Assembly: GCA_047618565.1 (NCBI GenBank)
Contig: JBLHKW010000028.1
Span: 1 to 39,016 of the forward strand
DNA from: JBLHKW01 sp047618565
Lineage (GTDB): Bacteria > Planctomycetota > UBA1135 > GCA-002686595
Direction: 5' to 3'
Length of the DNA: 39,016 nt
Shown here: positions 26,528 to 33,740 of the stretch, piece by piece
Numbering within the stretch: the stretch's first letter is position 1
Layout of the letters: each line of letters starts with the position of its first letter
The notes under the pieces: model-generated
Told to the model about the DNA's origin: nothing
The model's database searches: none
Seen by the model: only the letters and a program-made list of their open reading frames with translations
Program-made: the position numbers and the translations under genes

Positions 26528-27931
26528 ATGAACTCAGCAACCCGACCCTCGCCCGCGCGCCTCATCCGGGCACTGCCGTTTCTGCTCCTCTTGCTCGCGT
26601 GCGGCGAGGCTGACCCGGCCGACCAGGCCGACCCCGAGGTCGCGCCCGCCGCGCGCGTCCACGCGCAGGACCAAGGCAACGTCCTCCTGATACTGGTCGA
26701 CGACATGGGGTTCGATGACCTCGGTTGCTTCGGCGGCAGCTCCGGTCTCACCCCGAACATCGACTCGCTCGCTCGAGACGGAGTCACGTTCGAGCGCGCC
26801 TACGTGACCGCCTCGATCTGCAGCCCGTCGCGCGCCGGGCTCCTGAGCGGTCGCTATCAGCAGCGCTTCGGGCACGAGAACAACACCGGTCCGCTCGCGC
26901 GCCAGCTCGAGCTCGGCATCGGTCTGCCGCCTTCGCAGCCACTGCTCAGCGAGCGTCTCCGGGATCTAGGCCACGCCACGGCGCTCATCGGAAAGTGGCA
27001 CCTTGGTGCGGCCGACCGTTTTCATCCCCTCGAGCGCGGCTTCGACGAGTTCTTTGGACATCTCTCGGGTGGGCACACCTACATCGACTGGGAGGATCCG
27101 AAGAACGGACCGATCTACCGTGGACGCGAGCCCGTGTCGGAGGGGGAGTACCTGACGGATGCGCTATCGACCGAGGCGGTCGAGTTCATCGGGCGCAATC
27201 ACGAGCGTCCCTTCTTCCTGTTGCTCTCTTACAACGCCCTGCACGAGCCGTTCGAGGCGCCCGAGTTGTACCTGCAGAGGCACGCCGGGATCGCGGACCG
27301 ATCCGAGCGCGTCTACGCGGCCATGATCAGCGCGCTCGACGATGGCATCGGGCGCGTCCTCGCGGCGCTCGACCTGCACGGCTTGCGGGAGGACACCCTG
27401 GTGTGTTTCCTCAGCGACAACGGACCGCGGCGGGGCAAGGCGGGCGAGGGCGCGGGGCAACTGCGCGGCGGGAAGCTGAGCCTCTACGAGGGTGGCCTGC
27501 GCGTGCCCCTTGTCGTGCGCTGGCCGGCACGGATTTCCGCCGGCGGAACCGTGGCCACGCCGGTCTCGAGTCTCGACCTGGTGCCGACCTGTTTGGCCGC
27601 GGCCGGGAGGCCCGCGCTGGCGACGGACGGGCTCGACGGCCACAGTTTGCTGGAGGTCGCGCGCGCGGCGAGCGAGGGGTTGCCGGTCGCTGCGCGCACC
27701 CTCTTCTGGCGTCAGGGTGGCAAGGCGGCGGTTTCGGACGGCCAGGCCAAGCTGGTGCGGCGTCGGGATGGGTCCTTCGAGGCCTACGACCTCGATGCGG
27801 ATCCCGCGGAAGCGCATTCCCTGGATGGGGGCGAGCAGCGCTTCATGGACCTGAAGACGGCTCTCACGGCCTGGGAGCAGGAGCTGGCGCTGCCAGCCTG
27901 GGACTGGTCGGGTGGGAGATCGGGGGGCTGA
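26528..27931 (+). CDS. Sulfatase (arylsulfatase A-like), lipoprotein
   Basis: 467 residues from the ATG at 26528. The signal ends LLLLAC with Cys25, a plausible lipobox, so the enzyme is probably anchored outside the inner membrane. Sulfatase motifs: LVDDMGFDDLGCFGG (metal Asp58-Asp59), the formylglycine site CSPSR (C98-R102) in ICSPSRAGLLSGRY, GKWHLG, PFFLLLSYNALHEPFEAP and SDNGPRRGK. Cys98 must be converted to formylglycine by an FGE or anaerobic maturase, neither of which is in the window. Sulfatases of this S1 type cleave sulfate esters from polysaccharides. A frame start at 26450 would add 26 residues before the signal and was rejected. Neighbouring glycosyltransferases suggest glycan remodelling; the substrate is unknown. 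Confidence 0.93.
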   Translation: MNSATRPSPARLIRALPFLLLLLACGEADPADQADPEVAPAARVHAQDQGNVLLILVDDMGFDDLGCFGGSSGLTPNIDSLARDGVTFERAYVTASICSPSRAGLLSGRYQQRFGHENNTGPLARQLELGIGLPPSQPLLSERLRDLGHATALIGKWHLGAADRFHPLERGFDEFFGHLSGGHTYIDWEDPKNGPIYRGREPVSEGEYLTDALSTEAVEFIGRNHERPFFLLLSYNALHEPFEAPELYLQRHAGIADRSERVYAAMISALDDGIGRVLAALDLHGLREDTLVCFLSDNGPRRGKAGEGAGQLRGGKLSLYEGGLRVPLVVRWPARISAGGTVATPVSSLDLVPTCLAAAGRPALATDGLDGHSLLEVARAASEGLPVAARTLFWRQGGKAAVSDGQAKLVRRRDGSFEAYDLDADPAEAHSLDGGEQRFMDLKTALTAWEQELALPAWDWSGGRSGG

Positions 27932-28022
27932 GGGTGCTCTCACGGCGCAAATCTGTCGATAGACTCCATCGCCGCCTGGCACTGTCGCACCCCTTGCGTC
28001 GGCCCGGATCCGAGCGCTGACG

Positions 28023-28925
28023 ATGTCCCTACCCCTGGCCTCGATCCTGATCCCGACCCTGGACGGCGAGTCCGACCTGGAACGCCTGTTGCCGGCACTG
28101 GCCGCCCAGGACTTCCCGGGCGGTTTCGAGGTGCGCGCGGTCGATTCCGCTTCGCGCGACACGACGCGCCAGCTGCTGCGCAGGCACGGTGTGCACTTGA
28201 GCAGCATTTCGCGCTCCGAGTTCGGCCACGGCAAGACCCGCAATACCCTGGCGCGCGGCGCGCGTGGACGCTTTCTGGTGTTCCTGTCGCAGGATGCGTT
28301 GCCGCGCGATGAGCACTTCCTGCGACACCTGCTGGCACCCTTCAGCGCGGATGCGGTCGCGGGTGTTCAGGCGCGCATCCTGCCCCATCCGGATCAGGAT
28401 CCCCTGACAGCCCGCACGGCCCTCGATCTGCCGGAGGCGAGCGCGAGCCTGGCCGCCGGTACGACGCAGAATGACCTCGGGATCAACAACGTCGCGAGCG
28501 CCATGCGTGCGACCGTCTTCGCCGAGCATCCCTTCCTGGAGCTGCCCTTCGGCGAGGACTGGGCCTGGGCCCGATCCGTGGTCGCGGCCGGGCTGGAGCT
28601 GGCCTTCGCGCCCGAAGCTGTGGTCTACCACGCCCACGACTATCAACCCGGCCAGGCCTTCCGGCGCTACGAACTTGACGCCCGCTTCCAGCGCCACGTC
28701 CGGGGTCAGCGCGTGCGCCCGGGCCTGGGCTCCGTGCTCACCGGCATCGCCCACGAGCTGCGCGAGGACGCGCGCTACCTGCGGCGCGTCGGCGCTCCGC
28801 TGGTCCACCTGCTGCGTGCGCCCGGACTGCGCTCGGCTCAGGTCTTCGGCCAGTACGTGGGCAGCCACGCCTGGCCCTGGCGTCACGACGCATCCGAGTT
28901 CCCCGAGGAGCTTCCCCAATCCTAG
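28023..28925 (+). CDS. GT2 family glycosyltransferase (rhamnosyltransferase-like)
   Basis: 300 residues. GT-A fold: LASILIPTLDG, AVDSASRD, the GHGKTRN motif, VFLSQDALPRD (the DxD-equivalent QDA seen in rhamnosyl transferases), GINNVASAMR and FGEDWAWARSVVAAG. It is clearly paralogous to the N-terminal half of the fusion protein at 29348 (shared DSAS, HGxTRN, QDAxP, NxVASAxR and FGED motifs). The last codons run into a fold-back element: the stop codon TAG (28923-28925) is part of that element's terminal repeat. So the natural C-terminus may have been trimmed or extended by the insertion. The acceptor is unknown. Confidence 0.9.
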   Translation: MSLPLASILIPTLDGESDLERLLPALAAQDFPGGFEVRAVDSASRDTTRQLLRRHGVHLSSISRSEFGHGKTRNTLARGARGRFLVFLSQDALPRDEHFLRHLLAPFSADAVAGVQARILPHPDQDPLTARTALDLPEASASLAAGTTQNDLGINNVASAMRATVFAEHPFLELPFGEDWAWARSVVAAGLELAFAPEAVVYHAHDYQPGQAFRRYELDARFQRHVRGQRVRPGLGSVLTGIAHELREDARYLRRVGAPLVHLLRAPGLRSAQVFGQYVGSHAWPWRHDASEFPEELPQS

Positions 28926-29123
28926 CCCGGATTATTCATGACCACGCGGACGAAACCCCACGAACGGCCGGCTTCGCCGTCCTTTCAGCCCCTGCCGGCA
29001 CTTTGCGAGCATTGGCGTCCTCGACGATCTTACAAGGTCGTCTGCGGGTCCAATGCTCGCCAAGCACCGGCAGGGGCCGAATCGAGGCGTTTCGCCTCGC
29101 GGCTCATGAATAACCCGGGCTAG
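28922..29123. mobile_element. 202-bp fold-back (MITE-like) element
   Basis: The ends are 20-bp inverted repeats differing at one base: CTAGCCCGGATTATTCATGA (28922-28941) and the complement of 29104-29123. Inside, GCCCCTGCCGG (28988-28998) and GCGAGCATTGG (29005-29015) are matched by perfect complements at 29067-29077 and 29050-29060, forming a long imperfect hairpin with its centre near 29032. No transposase is encoded. This looks like a non-autonomous element mobilised by a transposase elsewhere; the ends begin and finish with CTAG. No terminal direct duplication outside CTAG is evident. Confidence 0.75.
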
Positions 29124-29284
29124 GAGGCTGTTGAAAAAGTCATCCGGCACCAGAACAGCATCCTCCGCTTCGGCGCGGCGCCTGAGAGCCTCGCCGAATC
29201 CACCGATTCGCCTGCGTTTTCAGACACCACACCGAAGCGGATGCTACTGCCCTGGCATCCGGAGCACTTTATCATCAGCCTCCT
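29122..29284. mobile_element. Second fold-back element, abutting the first
   Basis: AGGAGGCTGTTGAAAAAGT (29122-29140) matches the complement of 29266-29284 at 17 of 19 positions. Pairing continues inward with interruptions (TCCGG, then a TCCGCTTCGG block at both arms), giving about 55 bp per arm. A central CGAATC/GATTCG stem lies in the loop. It shares its first two bases with the end of the preceding element. The GGCTGTTGAAAAAGT end resembles the ends of transposons of the IS1182 type from memory; that link is unverified. No coding capacity. Confidence 0.65.
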
Positions 29285-29290
29285 GGCCAT

Positions 29291-29311
29291 CGCGGGTTGG
29301 CCCAACCCGCG
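29291..29311. repeat. Perfect 21-bp palindrome before the GT2-GT4 gene
   Basis: CGCGGGTTGG and CCAACCCGCG flank a single central C (29301). It lies 36 nt before the fusion gene's ATG and 6 nt after the second fold-back element. It could be an operator or, as RNA, a GC-rich hairpin; there is no T-run. The whole 28926-29347 stretch between the two genes holds only the two fold-back elements and this palindrome. Confidence 0.5.
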
Positions 29312-29347
29312 CCAGCGAGTCTACTGGGTGCCCCAAATCCTCTCCGA

Positions 29348-31684
29348 ATGAAGCCCATCCGATCTGTATCCGTCCTGATGCCCACCTGCCAGGGGCTCGA
29401 ATTCCTGGAGCGGGTCTTCACAGCTCTGGCGTGCCAGGACCTCGAGCTGCCGTGGGACTTTCGGATCATCGATTCGGCTTCCGACGACGGGACCTGGGAG
29501 CTGTGCGCTGCGTGGGCCGAGCGTCTTCCCGTGCCGTTCGCGATGGAGCGCATCGAGCGCGTGGAATTCGACCATGGCGACACGCGCAACCTGCTCGCGG
29601 CTCGCTCGCGCGGTGATCTGCTCGTGTTTCTGACCCAGGATGCGATTCCCAGCTCGCCCGACTGGCTGAGTACCTTGGTGGCGAACTTCGAGGACGATGG
29701 CGTCGGCGCGGCGAGCTGCCGCAACATTCCGCGGCCGGATGCGGAAGCGTTGACGCGACTGTTCTCGAGTGGTGACCCGGGCTATTCGACGGAGCGGCGT
29801 GAGGTGAGCCTTCCGCCTGCCGATGAGTACGCTCAGCTTGGCCCGCACGAGCGCCGCTTGCTGTTTGGCTTCAACGATGTGGCCTCGGCCATCCGGCGAG
29901 AGCTCTGGGAGCGACACCCGTTCCCGCGCACCTCGTTCGGCGAGGATATCCTGATGGCGCGCGCTCTGCTCGAGGCGGGCCACACGGTCGTCTACGACGC
30001 GCGTGCGACCGTCGAGCACAGCCATGATCATGACGCGCGTGCGACCTACGAGCGCGCCTGGATCGACGGCAAGTTCAACGCCGAGTGGCTCGCGCGCGTA
30101 TGTGTCGCGTCGGCGGCGGATGCGAGCACCCTCACCGAGCGACTCTCGGCGGAGGACACGCCGCGCATCGAAGACCTGCCGCTGGGTTACGAGGCCCGCC
30201 AGCTGCTGCTCGAGCAGGGGCGCGAGCTGCGCTCGGCCGCGTTCCGCGGTCTGTACGAGGGCGGTCGCTCGGAGCGCCGTTACCCGCCCTCGCGCATGCT
30301 CGCTGGCCCGCAGCTGTCGATTCTGTACGTCGTGCACGGATTTCCTCCGGATACCTGGGCCGGCACCGAGATCTACACCCAGAACCTGGCGACCGAGCTG
30401 CAGCGTCGCGGCCACAGGGTGACGATCTTCGCGCGCGTCCCGGCGGATGCGGACGGCCCCGAGGACTTCACGGTCGAGGATTCCGAATTCCAGGGGTTGC
30501 GCGTGCTGCGCATGACGAACCGCCTGCAGTACCGGACCATGCGCGATAGTTTCACGGACGAGCGCGCGGAAGACGCCTTCCGACAGGTGCTCGAACGGGA
30601 ACAGCCGGACCTGGTGCACTTCCAGCACCTGATCCATACCTCGGTCGGCCTGGTGGATGTGGCCCGCGAGCGCGGGCTGCCGACGGTGATCACCTGTCAC
30701 GACTACTGGGCTGTCTGCGCGCGTGTGCAGCTGATCCGGCCCGACGGATCGCGCTGCTCGGGCAACAAGGGCAGCGGCTGCTACCTGTGTGTGAAGGAGA
30801 AACACGTCGGACAGATCGATCGCGTCGCCGCTTCTGACTCGGTCCTCGCGGATGTCTTTGCGAACGTGGCACAGGACGTGGCCGACAACGAGGACCTGAT
30901 GGGGACGACCCGCAGCCGCGCCCAGGACTACCTGTACACCCGCGAACGCCACGACCTGGTGCTGGATGCCTACGCCGCGTGTGACCTGCGCATCAGCCCC
31001 AGCCGCTTCCTGCGCAGCAAGCTGCTCGAGAGCGGCCGCTTCGATCCGCACCGTTTCCTGTTCTCGGACAACGGCATGCGCACGGACCACATCGAGGCCC
31101 TGGCCAAGCGTCCGGACCCGCAGGGACGCGTGCGCTTTGGCTTTGTGGGCTCGCTGGTCTGGTACAAGGGCGGCGAGACCCTGGTTCGCGCTGCCGTACA
31201 GCTGGACGAGTCCGAGGCCGTGCTGCTCGTGTTCGGAGACTTCAAGCCCGACGAGGATGCACACCACGCCGAGCTCGCGCAGCTTGCCGAAGGGCGCAAC
31301 GTGGAGTTCCGCGGCCGCTTCGACAACTCACGCCTGTCGGAGGTCTACGCCGAGATCGACGTCCTGGTGGTGCCATCGGTCTGGTTCGAGAACTCACCGA
31401 TCACGATCCACGAGGCCTTCCTCACGGGCACGCCCGTCCTGGCGAGCGACATCGGCGGGATGGCGGAGTTCGTGCGCGATGGAGTCGATGGGCTGCATTT
31501 CGCGGTGGGGGACCCGGACGACCTGGCCGCCAAGATGCGCCGGTTTGTCGATGAGCCTAACCTGCTCGCGGACCTGTCCCGGGACTGGATGCGCGTGAAG
31601 ACCCTGGAGGAGAACGCCGAGGAGACGGAGTTTCGTTACCGCGGCCTGGTCTGCGCGTCGGGCGCGGCGGAGGTTGAGGCATGA
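29348..31684 (+). CDS. Two-domain glycosyltransferase, GT2 fused to GT4
   Basis: 778 residues from the ATG at 29348. Residues about 5-270 are a GT2 domain (VSVLMPTCQG, IDSASDDGT, HGDTRNLL, VFLTQDAIP, GFNDVASAIRRE, TSFGEDILMARAL). After a linker, about 322-770 is a GT4 domain (GT-B fold): HGFPPDTWAGTEIYTQ, a Cys-rich loop (CSGNKGSGCYLC) seen in several GT4 proteins, FVGSLVWYKGGETL and PSVWFENSPITIHEAFLTG with the EX7E-type nucleotide site. It could add two sugars in succession. No signal or membrane segment. An in-frame start at 29297 lies in unconserved sequence. The stop overlaps the next gene by four bases (ATGA). Confidence 0.92.
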   Translation: MKPIRSVSVLMPTCQGLEFLERVFTALACQDLELPWDFRIIDSASDDGTWELCAAWAERLPVPFAMERIERVEFDHGDTRNLLAARSRGDLLVFLTQDAIPSSPDWLSTLVANFEDDGVGAASCRNIPRPDAEALTRLFSSGDPGYSTERREVSLPPADEYAQLGPHERRLLFGFNDVASAIRRELWERHPFPRTSFGEDILMARALLEAGHTVVYDARATVEHSHDHDARATYERAWIDGKFNAEWLARVCVASAADASTLTERLSAEDTPRIEDLPLGYEARQLLLEQGRELRSAAFRGLYEGGRSERRYPPSRMLAGPQLSILYVVHGFPPDTWAGTEIYTQNLATELQRRGHRVTIFARVPADADGPEDFTVEDSEFQGLRVLRMTNRLQYRTMRDSFTDERAEDAFRQVLEREQPDLVHFQHLIHTSVGLVDVARERGLPTVITCHDYWAVCARVQLIRPDGSRCSGNKGSGCYLCVKEKHVGQIDRVAASDSVLADVFANVAQDVADNEDLMGTTRSRAQDYLYTRERHDLVLDAYAACDLRISPSRFLRSKLLESGRFDPHRFLFSDNGMRTDHIEALAKRPDPQGRVRFGFVGSLVWYKGGETLVRAAVQLDESEAVLLVFGDFKPDEDAHHAELAQLAEGRNVEFRGRFDNSRLSEVYAEIDVLVVPSVWFENSPITIHEAFLTGTPVLASDIGGMAEFVRDGVDGLHFAVGDPDDLAAKMRRFVDEPNLLADLSRDWMRVKTLEENAEETEFRYRGLVCASGAAEVEA

Positions 31685-32952
31685 GCGGCAAGGGCGAGAC
31701 TCCCGAGCGCGTGCCCGCCGAGGATCTCTGGGTCGAGGCCACCGCTGAGGTCTCTTCCGAGGAGTTGCCGCATTGCGCGGTCGTGATCCTGAACTGGAAC
31801 GGGCGGCACCATCTCGACGGCTGTTTCGACAGCCTCGCGGCGCTCGACTATCCGCCTGAGCGCCTCGAGGTGGTGCTGGTGGACAATGGCTCGACCGACG
31901 GCAGCGTGGAGCACATGCGCGCGAAGCACGACTGGGTGCACCTCATCCAGAACCCGCGCAACATGGGATTCAGCGCGGGCTGCAACCAGGGCGCCGGTGC
32001 AGCCAGCTCGCCCGAGTTGCTCTGCTTCCTGAACAACGACATGCGCGTCGAGCCCGACTTTCTGAAGCGGCTCGTGGCGCCGATCGTGCGGGGTGTTTGC
32101 GAGGCCACGACCGGCAGGATCCTCTCCTGGGATGGCAAGCTGCTCAACTCGGTCGGTGGCGGGATGAACTTCCATGGCATCGGGATCCAGCGTGGATACC
32201 TGGAGCAGATGACCGCCGAGTACGAGCGGCCGTGTCTGACCCTCTTCGCATGCGGTGGCGCGATGGCCATGCGCGCGGACGTGTTCGAGCAGCTGGGGGG
32301 CTTCGACGAGGACTTCTTCGCCTACTACGAGGACGTGGATCTGGGCTGGCGCACCTGGGTTGCGGGCCACTCGATCCGCTACGTGCCAGAGGCCATCTGC
32401 TACCACCACCACTCCAGCACCAGCCAGCGGGTAGCTCCCGAGCGCCTGCGCGTGCTCCAGGTCCGAAATCCGCTCCTGGCCTGCTTCAAGAATTACGGCG
32501 ACGAGCGTCTGAAGCAGATCCTGCCGGCCATGCTGGCCCTGGCCACCCGCCGGGCCTACCTGAGCGCCGAGGTCCGGGACCCGGATGCGTACCGCATCGA
32601 GTCTCTCAGCGCACCGGGCCTGTCGGCGAAAAAGGGCCTGTGGGAGCGGATAATGCGCCGACTCGGGCGCCGACCGGCGGGGACCGAGGCGATCGGGCGC
32701 GTGGCGCTGGCGGACCTCGTGGGAATCAACGATCTGCTCGGGCAATGGGACTTCTGGATGGAGAAGCGAGTCAAGATCCAGGCTTCCCGGCGTCGATCGG
32801 ACGAAGAAATCTTCCGGCTGTTCCTTCGCCCGCTGTGGTGCATCGAGGATGATTATGGATACAAGGAATTGCAGGCAGGTCTGACCCACTTCCTGGGTCT
32901 GGATGAGCTGTTCGAGGGTGCTACCCGGATGCACCAGGACCCGAAGAGTTGA
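31681..32952 (+). CDS. GT2 family glycosyltransferase (WbbL-like)
   Basis: 423 residues. GT-A domain: CAVVILNWNGRHHLDGCFDSL, VLVDNGSTDGS, NPRNMGFSAGCNQG, LLCFLNNDMRVEPDFL (the DxD-like NND), CGGAMAMRADVFEQLGGFDEDFFAYYEDVDLGWR. This last block is typical of WbbL-type rhamnosyltransferases. After about 270 a C-terminal extension of about 150 residues is predicted helical and ends without a known domain. GGAGG (31669-31673) lies 7 nt before the ATG, and the start overlaps the preceding stop. Sugar and acceptor unknown. Confidence 0.93.
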   Translation: MSGKGETPERVPAEDLWVEATAEVSSEELPHCAVVILNWNGRHHLDGCFDSLAALDYPPERLEVVLVDNGSTDGSVEHMRAKHDWVHLIQNPRNMGFSAGCNQGAGAASSPELLCFLNNDMRVEPDFLKRLVAPIVRGVCEATTGRILSWDGKLLNSVGGGMNFHGIGIQRGYLEQMTAEYERPCLTLFACGGAMAMRADVFEQLGGFDEDFFAYYEDVDLGWRTWVAGHSIRYVPEAICYHHHSSTSQRVAPERLRVLQVRNPLLACFKNYGDERLKQILPAMLALATRRAYLSAEVRDPDAYRIESLSAPGLSAKKGLWERIMRRLGRRPAGTEAIGRVALADLVGINDLLGQWDFWMEKRVKIQASRRRSDEEIFRLFLRPLWCIEDDYGYKELQAGLTHFLGLDELFEGATRMHQDPKS

Positions 32953-32965
32953 ACGAGGTCACGCA

Positions 32966-33655
32966 GTGAAAATTTCGATCGTAATGCCCGTCTACAACGA
33001 GGAGGCGACCCTCGAGGAGATTGTCGCGCGGGTCCTCGAGACGCCGTACGAGAAGGAGATCGTGATGGTCGACGACGGGTCGAAGGACCGGTCGCGCGAG
33101 ATCATGGCCACGCTCGAGGAGAAGTACGACGAGGTGCGCTGCTTCTACCACGAGGAGAACAAGGGCAAGGGTGGGGCGCTCTCCACCGGCTTCAAGGAGG
33201 TCACGGGTGACATCGTCCTGATCCAGGATGCGGACCTCGAGTACGACCCGGGGGACTACGCGGTCCTGCTGAGGCCGATCAAGGACGGCAAGGCGGACGT
33301 GGTGTACGGCAGCCGCTTCAAGGGCGGCGCCTACTCACGCGTGCACCTGTTCTGGCACTACGTGGGCAACCGCATGTTGACGCTCCTTAGCAACATGTTC
33401 ACCAACTTGAACCTGACCGACATGGAGACCTGCTACAAGGTCTTTAAGGTTGACATCGCCAAGCGCCTCGACATCCAGTCGAGGACCTTCGCCGTCGAGC
33501 CCGAGATCACCGCGAAGATCGCCAAGATGCACGTGCGCGTCTACGAGGTCCCGATCTCGTATGCCGGCCGGGACTACGACGAGGGCAAGAAGATCGGTCT
33601 CAAGGACGCCTTCATCGCCTGCTGGGCGATCGTGCGCTGGAGCCTGTTCGCCTGA
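32966..33655 (+). CDS. GT2 glycosyltransferase, polyprenyl-phosphate mannose/glucose synthase-like
   Basis: 229 residues from a GTG at 32966, with GAGG (32955-32958) 7 nt upstream. A compact GT-A enzyme: VKISIVMPVYNEEATLEEIV, MVDDGSKDRS, GKGGALSTGFKEVTGD, IQDADLEYDPGDY (DxD), VYGSRFKGG, LNLTDMETCYKVF and FAVEPEITAKIAK. This pattern matches dolichol/polyprenyl-phosphate mannose synthase-like proteins, which load a sugar onto a lipid carrier. There is no C-terminal membrane segment. It closes the glycosyltransferase cluster, 13 nt after the previous gene. An ATG-less longer frame starting at 32903 overlaps the previous gene and was rejected. Confidence 0.9.
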   Translation: MKISIVMPVYNEEATLEEIVARVLETPYEKEIVMVDDGSKDRSREIMATLEEKYDEVRCFYHEENKGKGGALSTGFKEVTGDIVLIQDADLEYDPGDYAVLLRPIKDGKADVVYGSRFKGGAYSRVHLFWHYVGNRMLTLLSNMFTNLNLTDMETCYKVFKVDIAKRLDIQSRTFAVEPEITAKIAKMHVRVYEVPISYAGRDYDEGKKIGLKDAFIACWAIVRWSLFA

Positions 33656-33740
33656 CCGGCGCACGCTCGATCTGGGGTCTTTCGGGTCCGGTCGAGGTTG
33701 GGCGCTGGTCGGCTTCCGCGCCAGGCCTTACCATGGAGTG

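Noticed and set aside
29131..29616. A 161-codon plus-strand frame starting in the second fold-back element
   Set aside because: It runs through repeat arms and the GT2 domain in another frame; no family motif or ribosome site.
29321..31267. A 648-codon minus-strand frame opposite the GT2-GT4 gene
   Set aside because: Antisense shadow of a well-supported gene; no recognisable motif, and composition matches a mirrored coding frame.
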